From contig NZ_JNZZ01000001.1 of the NCBI RefSeq assembly GCF_000717645.1, forward strand, positions 523,192-587,191: DNA of 64,000 bases, read 5' to 3'. The stretch's first letter is position 1. Every line of letters starts with the position of its first letter. This DNA is from Streptomyces californicus (GTDB lineage Bacteria > Actinomycetota > Actinomycetes > Streptomycetales > Streptomycetaceae). Below the pieces are notes generated by a model, which saw only the letters and a list, made by a program, of their open reading frames with translations, was not told where the DNA came from and did not search any database. A program made the translations under genes and the position numbers. Of the stretch, positions 17,319 through 25,198 are shown piece after piece.

Positions 17319-17906
17319 TCAGGGGAGGCGCTTGCGTGCTGCCTCGACCGAGTCGGAGACGGTCTTGACCGCCGAGTCCGCGACATCGCCCACCCGGTCC
17401 GCCACGTCGCCCACCCGGTCGGAGACGGTGGTGACGCGATGGGTGACCGCGCCGGACGCGTGGCCCGCCGCACGGCGGGTCCGGTGGGCGAGCGAGGGCT
17501 TGCCGTGCGTGTCGGCCGCGGCGATGAGCAGGCCGCCGAGCAGCGAGACGTCCGTGAGCAGGTCCGCCCGCTCGGCCTCCCTCGCCTCGGGGTCCGCGTC
17601 TCCCGCCTTCGGGTAGACGTACGGCGTCAGCGCCGACGCCACCAGCGTCGCCGCCAGGGCCGCCGAGGCCGTACGCGGGGCCCGCCCCAGGGCGAGGAGG
17701 ACGCCCGCGCCGAGCCGTACCGCCCCCTGGATACGGACGAACTGCTCGGGATCGTCCGGCAGGCGCAGCCGGGAGACGGCGGGGACGGGGCCTCTGCCGA
17801 CCTCCCCTCGGGCAGCGGGGACGGCCGGGTTGCGTACCGCCGCGTACCCGTCACGGATGAACTTCGAGGCCAGAAGGGGCCGGGCGAATCTGCGGAGAAC
17901 AGCCAT
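17319..17906 (-). CDS. DoxX family membrane protein with amphipathic C-terminal repeats
   Basis: This 195-residue protein has the N-terminal PLLASKFIRDGYAAVRNP stretch seen in Streptomyces DoxX proteins and several hydrophobic segments (about 58-100 and 115-145). The last 35 residues consist of short repeats of the type RVGDVAD/SVSDSV that would form an amphipathic helix on the membrane. DoxX proteins are linked to thiol and redox stress in some actinobacteria; the role here is unknown. The ATG at 17906 has only a weak RBS. An upstream in-frame extension exists but lacks family similarity. Confidence 0.7.
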   Translation of the reverse strand: MAVLRRFARPLLASKFIRDGYAAVRNPAVPAARGEVGRGPVPAVSRLRLPDDPEQFVRIQGAVRLGAGVLLALGRAPRTASAALAATLVASALTPYVYPKAGDADPEAREAERADLLTDVSLLGGLLIAAADTHGKPSLAHRTRRAAGHASGAVTHRVTTVSDRVGDVADRVGDVADSAVKTVSDSVEAARKRLP

Positions 17907-18013
17907 GTCCGTCGGCTGCCCCGTCACGGGCGGAGCACACGCGCCCGCGTGCCCGTGTCCTCCGGGTGGCCCCGTCGCGGGCCCCGGACGGCGGAGCGGC
18001 GCATCATGAGGGC

Positions 18014-18343
18014 ATGCCATCGGAGCGCAGCGGTCCGGACCGGACGGACGACGGGCGGTACGTGATCATCGACGGCCGCCGCTGGCGGGCCACCGATCCG
18101 GACATCCCGGAGGACGCGGCCGCCGCCCTGCGCTCCCACCTCATGGCGGCACGCCGGGCGGTACGGGAGGCCAAGCGCGCCGAGGACGAGGCGGCGCTGC
18201 GGCGGGCGCGCGCACGGGTGCAGCGGGCCAAGGTCGCGCTCGGGGAGCGGGGCGACCCGTGGTGGGAGCAGTCCGCGCGCGAGCGCACCCGGCGATGGCG
18301 CGACGGGCTCGCGTGGTTCGACGGCGACGAGGCGAAGGCATGA
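18014..18343 (+). CDS. Conserved small charged protein of unknown function
   Basis: This 109-residue protein starts with a short motif (YVIIDGRRWRATDPDIPED) and continues as a long Arg/Ala/Glu-rich helix (about residues 35-85). It ends with a Trp-rich segment (WWEQ, RRWRDGLAWF). I recall similar proteins in many actinobacteria annotated, without evidence, as Tol-like transporters. Nothing in it suggests transport. The ATG at 18014 is chosen because TGAGGG precedes it closely. Its start region faces the DoxX gene. Confidence 0.65.
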   Translation: MPSERSGPDRTDDGRYVIIDGRRWRATDPDIPEDAAAALRSHLMAARRAVREAKRAEDEAALRRARARVQRAKVALGERGDPWWEQSARERTRRWRDGLAWFDGDEAKA

Positions 18344-18608
18344 GCCGGGTGAAGACCTGAGCCGGGGAAGATGTGGCGGGGCGGAGCGCGGGCCGACCGG
18401 GCCCGGCCGCGTGCGGATGGCCTCGGGGAGAGCCCTCCGGCCCGTGGAGGAGGGCCGCTTCTCCGCCCGTACCGGCGGCCGGAGCCCGTATGGGGGGATT
18501 CGCGGTCCCTGGATCACCACTGCCTTCATCCGCCCTTCCGCCTGCGACACCGTGGAGGGGAAGGCGGCGGACCGAGGTCCGCCCGCACCTGGCTGAAAGG
18601 CAACCACC

Positions 18609-19364
18609 ATGACGCGCATCGCTCTGATCACCGGCGCCAACCGGGGCCTCGGACGCAGCACCGCCCTCCACCTCGCCGCGGCCGGCACCGATCTGATCCT
18701 CACCTACCGCTCGCACCACGGGGAGGCCGAGGCCGTCGTGGAGGAGGTCCGGAAGCTGGGGCGCACGGCGGTCGCCCTGCGGCTGGACGCCGGAGACACT
18801 TCGACGTTCCCGGCCTTCACCGCACAGGTACGGGAGGCACTGTCCCGGGAGTGGGAGCGCGACGACTTCGACGTCCTCGTCAACAACGCCGGTCACGGCG
18901 TGCACGCGCCGTTCGAGGAGACCACCGAGGAGCAGTTCGACGGGCTGATGGACGTCCACGTCAAGGGCGTCTTCTTCCTCACGCAGGCCCTGCTGCCGCT
19001 GATCAAGGACGGCGGGCGCATCCTCAACGTCTCCACCGGGCTCACCCGCTTCATCGCCGCTCCCACCGCCGCGTACGCGTCGGCCAAGGGCGCCGTGGAG
19101 ATCCTCACCCGCTACCTCGCCAAGGAGCTGGGCCCGCGCGGTATCGCGGTCAACGCCCTGGCGCCGGGAGCCACCGGCACCGACTTCGGCGGCGGCGGAG
19201 TCCGCGACGACGACGGGATGCGGTCCATGCTGAGCGGCGTCACGGCCATGGGCCGACCCGGAGAACCCGAGGACATCGGAGCCGCTGCCGCCGCGCTGCT
19301 CGCCGAAGGCACGTCCTGGGTCACCGGGCAGCGGATCGAGGCGTCGGGCGGCATGCTGCTCTGA
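18609..19364 (+). CDS. Short-chain dehydrogenase/reductase
   Basis: This 251-residue classical SDR has the cofactor motif TGANRGLG at 8-15, NNAG at 92-95, Ser142, and the catalytic Tyr156/Lys160 pair in YASAK. Arg33 after the second strand (LTYRS) points to NADP(H). The ATG follows GAAAGG. It is followed after 64 bases by an MmyB-like regulator gene on the same strand, a pairing seen often in Streptomyces. The substrate is unknown. The 265 bases upstream hold no gene that I can support. Confidence 0.9.
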   Translation: MTRIALITGANRGLGRSTALHLAAAGTDLILTYRSHHGEAEAVVEEVRKLGRTAVALRLDAGDTSTFPAFTAQVREALSREWERDDFDVLVNNAGHGVHAPFEETTEEQFDGLMDVHVKGVFFLTQALLPLIKDGGRILNVSTGLTRFIAAPTAAYASAKGAVEILTRYLAKELGPRGIAVNALAPGATGTDFGGGGVRDDDGMRSMLSGVTAMGRPGEPEDIGAAAAALLAEGTSWVTGQRIEASGGMLL

Positions 19365-19428
19365 GCCACCCCGCCCGCCACCACCGCTCCGGCCTTCGAG
19401 GCCCGGACACGAGGGAGAGACCACAACC

Positions 19429-20274
19429 GTGGACCGAGCCCAGCTCGCGGACTTCCTGCGCACCCGCCGCGAAGTCCTGCAACCGGAGGACGTGGGCCTG
19501 CCCCGCGGGCCGCGCCGCCGTACCCGAGGGCTTCGGCGGGAGGAGGCGGCGGCGCTGAGCGGCATGTCCACCGACTACTACAGCCGGCTGGAGCAGCGGC
19601 GAGGCCCGCAGCCGTCGGAGCCGATGCTCGCCGCGATCGCCCGCGGCCTGCGGCTCTCGCTCGCCGAACGCGATCACCTCTTCCGTATCGCCGGGCACAA
19701 CACTCCCTCCCGCCCGGGCTCTCTCCGCTCGGACCACATCACGCCCGGTCTGATGCGCATCCTGGGGCGACTGGACGACACCCCCGCACAGGTCGTCAGC
19801 GATGTCGCGGAGACCCTGGCCCAGACCACGATGGCGGCCGCGCTCCTCGGCGACCAGACGGGGTACACCGGTTCCGAACGCAGCCTCACCTACCGGTGGT
19901 TCACCGATCCCGCCACCCGGCTGCTGTACCCGGAGGAGGACCATCCGCTGCACAGCCGCTTCTTCGCCTCCGGCCTGCGCGCCGCCTACTCCCGGCAGGG
20001 GGCGGGCGGCCGCGCCGAGGAGCTGCGCGACCTCCTCCTGGAGCGCAGCGAGGAGTTCGCCTCGCTGTGGAGCGTGCACGAGATCGACGCCCCGCGTGTG
20101 GACCCCAAGCGCGTACGCCACCCGGAGCTGGGCGTCCTCACCCTGCAGTGCCAGGTGTTGGTGGACCCGGAGCAGAACCAGACGCTGCTGGTGTACACCG
20201 CCGCGCCGGGGTCGGCGGACGACGAGAAGCTGCGGCTGCTGCCGGTCCTGGGAGCGCGTCCCGCGGGCACCTAG
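19429..20274 (+). CDS. XRE-family regulator with MmyB-like ligand-binding domain
   Basis: This 281-residue protein starts at GTG 19429, well placed after GAGGGAGAG. An N-terminal helix-turn-helix (about residues 35-65, RREEAAALSGMSTDYYSRLEQ) is followed by an MmyB-like domain that in structures binds fatty-acid-like ligands. The motifs RWFTDP and YPEEDH are typical. It lies downstream of the SDR gene in the same direction and probably regulates that pair. The target site is not identifiable here. Confidence 0.88.
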   Translation: MDRAQLADFLRTRREVLQPEDVGLPRGPRRRTRGLRREEAAALSGMSTDYYSRLEQRRGPQPSEPMLAAIARGLRLSLAERDHLFRIAGHNTPSRPGSLRSDHITPGLMRILGRLDDTPAQVVSDVAETLAQTTMAAALLGDQTGYTGSERSLTYRWFTDPATRLLYPEEDHPLHSRFFASGLRAAYSRQGAGGRAEELRDLLLERSEEFASLWSVHEIDAPRVDPKRVRHPELGVLTLQCQVLVDPEQNQTLLVYTAAPGSADDEKLRLLPVLGARPAGT

Positions 20275-20313
20275 CGGCGGCTCACGGGCAGCGGGGGGGC
20301 GGGGGCCTCCCGC

Positions 20314-21102
20314 TCAGCTCACGGGCTCCCCGCTCGACGCGGCGAGCGGGGGAACCGCCCGTTCGAGGTTGGCCAGGTGGTCGCCGAAACCGCCCTGCGC
20401 GCGCGGGGTGGTACGGGTCGACGTGGTCACGGGGCAGTCGGCGGTGCGCAGGATGCGTGCGCCGGTACGTTCCAGCGCGTCGACCAGGCCCCGGTCCTCG
20501 TCGAGCGCGGCGGGCGGGAAGCCGCCGGCCGCCGTATAGGCCCGGCTGCCGACGCCGAGGTTCGCCCCGTGCACGTGGGGGTGGTGCCAGGGGCGGCCCG
20601 ACGGTGGACGGGTCGTCTCGTAGAGGCGGTGGTAGCGCGCGGCCAGGTGGGGCTTGCCCGGCGGCCAGCGGTCGGCGGTCACCGTGCCGACGACCGCGTC
20701 CCAGCCTTCGGCGGCGCGGGCCAGCTGGTGGGCGAGCCAGTCCGGGCGCACCGTGCTGTCGGCGTCCGTCGAGGCGATCCACACCGGGCCGGGGACGTCA
20801 CCGAAGAAGCTGAGCGCGGTGAGGACGCCCGCGGCGCGGGACCGGCCGACGTTGCGGAACCCGACCGGTACGACCTGGGCGCCCGCGGCGCGGGCGACGG
20901 CTGCGGTGGCGTCCGTACAGGTGTCGGCCACGACCACCGTGAGCACGGGCGTCGCGCCGACACCGGGATGCCCGGCCGCCGCACGCACCGAAGCCAGGGC
21001 GGCCGGAAGCAGGGCTTCCTCGTCGCGGGCCGGGATGACGACGGCGACGGCGACGGGAGGGGCGCCGGCTGGGGCGCGCACCGCCCCGCTCCGGCCGCTC
21101 AC
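20314..21102 (-). CDS. GT2-family glycosyltransferase, last gene of a four-gene operon
   Basis: This 262-residue GT-A fold protein has VVIPARDEE at 21-29, the metal-binding TDADS with Asp113/Asp115, and a later LDEDRGLVDAL acidic motif that usually holds the catalytic base. It has no membrane helices, so it is probably cytoplasmic or peripheral. The start is GTG, overlapping the methyltransferase stop as GTGA (21102-21099). With a deacetylase and a NodS-like methyltransferase it looks like part of a pathway that builds and trims a small glycoconjugate. Donor and acceptor are unknown. Confidence 0.88.
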   Translation of the reverse strand: MSGRSGAVRAPAGAPPVAVAVVIPARDEEALLPAALASVRAAAGHPGVGATPVLTVVVADTCTDATAAVARAAGAQVVPVGFRNVGRSRAAGVLTALSFFGDVPGPVWIASTDADSTVRPDWLAHQLARAAEGWDAVVGTVTADRWPPGKPHLAARYHRLYETTRPPSGRPWHHPHVHGANLGVGSRAYTAAGGFPPAALDEDRGLVDALERTGARILRTADCPVTTSTRTTPRAQGGFGDHLANLERAVPPLAASSGEPVS

Positions 21103-21845
21103 ACGAGTCCTTCGCGCGCGGCCGGCGAGAGGACGGCCGCGCCGTCGGGTCCGGTGCGCTCGTACACCTGGAGCACGAAGTCGGCCTCGCGGTGGTCCGC
21201 CGTCAGCGTCAGTCCGGGGACGGCGGCGACCGTACGGGCGAGCGTGGCGCCCGTCCCCCGGTGGTCGGGGACCGGGTGGTTCCAGTGGACCGTGGCCAGG
21301 GTGCCGCCGGGCTCCAGGGAACCGGCGGCGAGGTCCAGGACGCGGTCGAGGGTGGGTGCGTCGAAGTAGTAGAGCAGTTCGGACAGGACGATGAGGTCGA
21401 AGCCGCCGGAGGGCCACTGGTCGGGGACGGTCAGGTGGCGCACGTCCACGTGAGGCAGCGCGGACGTGCGCTCGCGGGCGGTCGCGACGGCGGACTCCAC
21501 CCGGTCGCAGGCCACGACCCGATCGCACCGCTCGGCCAGTCGCACCGTCAGCTCCCCCACTGAGCAGGCGGGTTCGAAGGCGCGGCGGTAGCGCGGCAGC
21601 GGAAGGCCCGCCAGGGTGAGGTCGTACTTGCGGCGCTCGTACCACCGCTCGGCGAGGTGCCAGGGGTCGGAGGCGTCGCGGTACATGTCCTCGAAGTACG
21701 CGGCGGGGGTGCCTGCCGCGCCGGAGGCGTGCGACGCAGCGGAGGCGTCCGGCGTACGGCCCGCGTCGGCGGCACGGGAGGCCGCCGGGGCCCGGGGCAC
21801 GTCCGGCGCACGGGACGCGCCCGGTGCCGTGCGGTCGCCGCTCAT
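21099..21845 (-). CDS. NodS-like class I SAM-dependent methyltransferase
   Basis: This 248-residue protein carries the NodS signature PWHLAERWYERRKYDLTL at about 61-78 and a SAM-binding motif I around EPACSVGELT (91-100), with Glu and Cys in place of the usual Asp-Gly-Gly spacing seen in NodS. NodS proteins N-methylate a glucosamine unit after deacetylation in rhizobial Nod-factor synthesis. Placement right after a PIG-L deacetylase gene fits an N-methylation of a freed amine. The first 48 residues are Ala/Pro-rich and look like an expanded linker. It is coupled on both sides by ATGA and GTGA overlaps. Confidence 0.85.
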   Translation of the reverse strand: MSGDRTAPGASRAPDVPRAPAASRAADAGRTPDASAASHASGAAGTPAAYFEDMYRDASDPWHLAERWYERRKYDLTLAGLPLPRYRRAFEPACSVGELTVRLAERCDRVVACDRVESAVATARERTSALPHVDVRHLTVPDQWPSGGFDLIVLSELLYYFDAPTLDRVLDLAAGSLEPGGTLATVHWNHPVPDHRGTGATLARTVAAVPGLTLTADHREADFVLQVYERTGPDGAAVLSPAAREGLV

Positions 21846-22606
21846 CGGAAGACCACCTCCCGGTCGCGCAGGTGGTGTGCCAGCTCGTGCGGGGGCAGGA
21901 TCGCCGCGTTGCCCGGCCCCGGTCCGAGCGGGGCGATCTGGGTGACGAACCGCCCGACCGCCGCCGTCTTGCGCTCCAGCGCCGTCGGGGACAGCCGGAC
22001 GACGGCGGCGCTCCGCCAGGGCACCCGGGAATCGCCCGGCTCGGCCCAGTGCCACATCCACACCGGATAGAGCCAGCACGGGATGCCCGCGGAGGCCGCA
22101 GCCCGCACGGCGGCCCTGCCGGCCGCCTCGTGGTCGCCGTGCACGTCCCCGGTCCAGGGCGCGACCAGCAGGTCCGCCCCTTCGGCCACGGAGGCGATCC
22201 GGGCCGCGACCTCGTCCTCGTACGCCTCCACCCGCGTGTCCGGGATCCGCAGGCGTACGACGGTCGCGTCCGCCGCGCCGAGTTCGGCCAGCGCCGCACG
22301 CGTCTCGGCCGTACGCAGCCGTACCAGCTCGGGCGCGGTGACGAGGTCGCTGTCGGGGTGGGAGCCCTCGCCGTCGGTGACCGCGACGACCGTCACCTCC
22401 GTGCCCGACGCCGCGAGCAGCGCCAGCGCGCCGCCGAATCCGAGCACCTCGTCGTCGGGGTGGGCGGCGACCACCACCACGCGGCCGACGGAGTCCAGGG
22501 CGGCCTCCGGAAGGTCCTGCCACCCCGGCCACGCCTGCCAGGCCGCTTCGGGGGTGCCGGGGGCCTGGATGGGATCGGCGTGACCACCGTCGAGGACGCC
22601 CGTCAT
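21842..22606 (-). CDS. PIG-L family deacetylase
   Basis: This 254-residue protein has the zinc-binding AHPDDE motif at 48-53 and the partner HGDHEAAG motif near residues 155-162. PIG-L/LmbE enzymes remove acetyl groups from N-acetylglucosamine-type substrates (MshB, Bca). Inserted between the acyl-CoA-dehydrogenase-like gene and the methyltransferase gene with ATGA overlaps, it probably exposes an amine on a sugar. The mycothiol deacetylase MshB is an alternative but usually is not in such an operon. The ATG at 22606 overlaps the upstream stop. Confidence 0.88.
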   Translation of the reverse strand: MTGVLDGGHADPIQAPGTPEAAWQAWPGWQDLPEAALDSVGRVVVVAAHPDDEVLGFGGALALLAASGTEVTVVAVTDGEGSHPDSDLVTAPELVRLRTAETRAALAELGAADATVVRLRIPDTRVEAYEDEVAARIASVAEGADLLVAPWTGDVHGDHEAAGRAAVRAAASAGIPCWLYPVWMWHWAEPGDSRVPWRSAAVVRLSPTALERKTAAVGRFVTQIAPLGPGPGNAAILPPHELAHHLRDREVVFR

Positions 22607-23592
22607 CGCCCCGCCTCCGGCCTGGCCAGGTACGCGCCGAGCCCGGCGAGGTCGCGTTCGGCGTGGTGCTGGCGGATGTAGACGCCCAGGTCGGCCACCG
22701 TACGGGCGTGCCCGGTGTCGTGGCACAGCGGCCCCGCCCCGGTCGCCCGGCCCACGTGGTCCAGCACCTGCCGGCAGACCGACTCCACGAACGCGCGCGT
22801 CCGCATCGCCCGCAGCCGGCCCTCGCCCCGGTCGTCACGGGGGTCCTCGTCGATCTCCCGGGCAGCTCGCTCCAGGAGCGTCCAGGCCGCGTGCAGTTGT
22901 ACGTCCACCGCGCCCAGGTGGGCGTCGGTGTGCGGGTCGGCACGGTGCTCGGCCGCTTCCCGCAGCACTCGGGCCACCGCCACCGCGCCGCCGTACCAGC
23001 AGGCGGCGACGCCGATGCCGCCGTGCCAGAACCCCGGCCTGTCCACGTACGCCTCCGGCTCGCCGACCGCGGTCGCCGGCACGTCCGTGAACCGCACGTC
23101 CGGGGTGTCGCTGCCCGCCATGCCCACGGCGCCCCAGGTGCCCTCGACCGGTCGGCATCCTTCCGCCGCCACCCGTACGGCGAAGAGCCTCCGCGACTCC
23201 CCGGCCCGGGCGGTGACCAGGGCGTCGGTGCAGCTGTGCGCGCCGGAGCAGTACTGCTTCAGGCCGTTCAGCACCCAGCCCGCCCCCTGCCGGACGGCGG
23301 TGAGCCCCTCGCCCGGGGGCTCGGCCGCCCACACCCCCCACCGCTCACCCGGGCCCGGCGGCGGCGCCCCGAGTTCCGCGAGAATCGCGGCGGCGTCGAC
23401 ATGCCCCTCGACCAGGCGCGCCGTGCTCAGCCCCGCCTCGGCGACGGTGCGCAGGGCCGCGAACCGTTCGGCGGTCCGCCCGGAGCCCGGCAGCGGAAAG
23501 GCAAGCTCCCCGGCCTCGATGCGCGCGACCGCGTCGGCGAAGCCTCGCGCCGCCGCCGCCACCTCGTCGGGCGCGCCAGGATCTGCCGGCAT
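22603..23592 (-). CDS. Acyl-CoA dehydrogenase-like flavoprotein
   Basis: This roughly 329-residue protein has the acyl-CoA dehydrogenase middle domain (LNGLKQYCSGAHSCTDALV, then VGMAGSDTPDVRF) and a C-terminal helical bundle ending DLGVYIRQHHAERDL. It is shorter than the usual 380 residues and I do not see the standard catalytic Glu, so its chemistry may differ from beta-oxidation. It is the first gene of the four-gene operon, so oxidation of a sugar-linked acyl or amine group is possible. The ATG at 23592 follows GAGAGG; a GTG at 23631 after GGAGG is an equally usable start. Confidence 0.75.
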   Translation of the reverse strand: MPADPGAPDEVAAAARGFADAVARIEAGELAFPLPGSGRTAERFAALRTVAEAGLSTARLVEGHVDAAAILAELGAPPPGPGERWGVWAAEPPGEGLTAVRQGAGWVLNGLKQYCSGAHSCTDALVTARAGESRRLFAVRVAAEGCRPVEGTWGAVGMAGSDTPDVRFTDVPATAVGEPEAYVDRPGFWHGGIGVAACWYGGAVAVARVLREAAEHRADPHTDAHLGAVDVQLHAAWTLLERAAREIDEDPRDDRGEGRLRAMRTRAFVESVCRQVLDHVGRATGAGPLCHDTGHARTVADLGVYIRQHHAERDLAGLGAYLARPEAGR

Positions 23593-23810
23593 CGTTCGGG
23601 ACCTCTCGGGGCTGATGAGCACGTCGGACACGGCTGGTCACACCTCCACCTTCGCTCGGTTCCCGTGCCCGCACGATCGGGCGGGCACGGCTGGCGGCTC
23701 CACCCAGTGCCCCTCTCACCAGGAGTGAAACGCCCCGGCCGGGAGAGCGGGGCACGCACCGGGGCGGCCGGGGATCCCTCGGGGACGGCGGGGGCGCGCG
23801 TCGTCGCCGC

Positions 23811-24275
23811 TCAGCGGCTCGGTCCGAGCGGATGGTGGTCCTGGGTGCCGCCGGGGACGGTGGCCTCCCAGTACAGTCGCGCGGCATCGGCCGGGACGAG
23901 CGCGTCGATCCACTCGACGACCGTGGCGAGCAGAACGTCCTCGAACTCCGCGTCGGACCAGGATCCGGGCCGTGCGGGGACGGCCGGCTCCCAGCCTCGC
24001 TCGCCGTGGACGACCGCGAAGAGCTGACGCTCGTCGCCGAGTCGCCGGTCGAGGGCGAACGAGTCGGCCCCGTCGAACCGCGCCCAGACGGCGAAGGTGC
24101 CGTCACCCTCCTGGTCAGGGAACACGTCGATGATCACGCCGTCCGTACGCGCCGTGGCAGCGTCCCGGATCAGGCCGAGCCGGCGTGCGACCGCCGGTGA
24201 CGCCTCGTCGAGCACGCGCCTGAGCCCGGCCCGGTACCGGGCACGGTCCGCATCCTCGGGTACGTCGAGATCCAC
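23811..24275 (-). CDS. Uncharacterised protein, possibly DUF6389
   Basis: This protein of about 154 residues is probably started by GTG at 24275 (or 24281); the RBS is poor. It is acidic, with a strand-rich centre (GVIIDVFPDQEGDGTFAVWARFDG) and a Trp/Asp-rich end. I think it resembles the small DUF6389 family, from memory and unchecked. It lies upstream of the four-gene operon but is separated from it by about 200 bases, so it is probably a separate unit. Confidence 0.55.
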   Translation of the reverse strand: MDLDVPEDADRARYRAGLRRVLDEASPAVARRLGLIRDAATARTDGVIIDVFPDQEGDGTFAVWARFDGADSFALDRRLGDERQLFAVVHGERGWEPAVPARPGSWSDAEFEDVLLATVVEWIDALVPADAARLYWEATVPGGTQDHHPLGPSR

Positions 24276-24619
24276 GGGCACAGGATAGGCGGCGCGGGCG
24301 CGGTCGACGGCGGGAGAGAGCGCCGATGAGACGTCTCCCCCGCCAGCGGCAGCGGGGCCTCCCCCGTGGAGGGGCGTCGGCGGGCATAGGACACCCGAAG
24401 GCGGGTATCCGCGCATTGCTCGACGGTCAGGAAGCGGCTGTCCTCCTCCCCCTCGCACCCGGAGTTCCCATGTTCATCCTGCCCGCGTTCCGCCGTCGGC
24501 TCGCCCGCGTCGTCGCCCTGCTGGGGCCCTCCGCGCCGCAGCCCCCGGCCCTCCGGGCGGACATCGGCCACCAGGACCCGGATCCGGCCTCCGTGTGCCT
24601 GCGAAGAAGACCGGTCGAC
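24276..24619. other. Gap between divergent genes, no clear content
   Basis: About 340 bases lie between a leftward hypothetical gene and the SsgA-like gene. An open frame continuous with the SsgA-like gene covers much of it, including an ATG at 24470 after GGAG. That would add a 66-residue unconserved head, so I treat this stretch as non-coding or leader DNA with low certainty. Confidence 0.4.
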
Positions 24620-25045
24620 GTGTCCGGCCACCCCGGGGCCCTTCCGGCCCGGCTCCCCGCGCTGGTGCACGGCGGAGAGCAGACCTGGATCCCCGTCGTC
24701 ATGGATCTTCGCTACGACCGTGACGACCCGCTGGCCGTGGACTTCACGTTCCACGGTCCGACCGGCGCTCTGGCCCGGTGGAGGTTCTCCCGCGATCTCC
24801 TGCTGGCGGGCCTGGACGAACTCGTGGGACAGGGCGAGGTGATGATCTGGCCTTCCGACGAGGGCCCGGCCGACAGCGTCCTGTTCCTGCGCCTGGGTCT
24901 CCAGGAACGCCACGCCCTCCTCGCCGTACGCCGTGAGCCCGTCCACGAGTGGCTCGCCGGCACGCTCGCCGCCGTACCGCTCGGAGACGAGCTGGCGGGC
25001 ACCGACTGGGACGAGGAGCAGCGGCGGCTTCTCCGCACGGCGTGA
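24620..25045 (+). CDS. SsgA-like (SALP) sporulation/cell division protein
   Basis: The C-terminal 115 residues match the SALP family: a DLRYDRDDPLAVDFTFHG strand pair, WRFSRDLLLAGLDELVGQGEV with WPS, and a final LAGTLAAVPLGDE. SsgA and SsgB recruit FtsZ or direct septum and peptidoglycan sites during sporulation and occur only in morphologically complex actinomycetes. GTG at 24620 gives 141 residues, the usual length, and aligns the family N-terminus. ATG 24470 and GTG 24665 are alternatives. Residues differ from SsgB at several core positions, so it is a minor SALP. The stop codon lies just after a repeat unit. Confidence 0.75.
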   Translation: MSGHPGALPARLPALVHGGEQTWIPVVMDLRYDRDDPLAVDFTFHGPTGALARWRFSRDLLLAGLDELVGQGEVMIWPSDEGPADSVLFLRLGLQERHALLAVRREPVHEWLAGTLAAVPLGDELAGTDWDEEQRRLLRTA

Positions 25046-25089
25046 GGAACGGCGGCTTCTCCGCACGGCGGCGGCCTCCCCGCACGGGG
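25023..25089. repeat. 28-bp tandem repeat crossing a stop codon
   Basis: GGCGGCTTCTCCGCACGGCG occurs identically at 25023-25042 and 25051-25070, with a degenerate third copy to about 25089. The first copy encodes the C-terminus of the SsgA-like protein. Confidence 0.8.
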
Positions 25090-25198
25090 TGATGCGGGCA
25101 TCGGGGAGAATGCGCTTGCCCCCGGTACAGGACAGGACTCCACCGGGGCCGGCGGCCACACCTCGTGGTGCCGACATCATGAGGGAGCAACCGCAGCG

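Noticed and set aside
20314..23592. Reading the four-gene operon as mycothiol biosynthesis
   Set aside because: The PIG-L protein could be MshB-like, but NodS-like, GT2 and acyl-CoA-dehydrogenase-like partners do not fit that pathway and mshA/mshC/mshD are absent.
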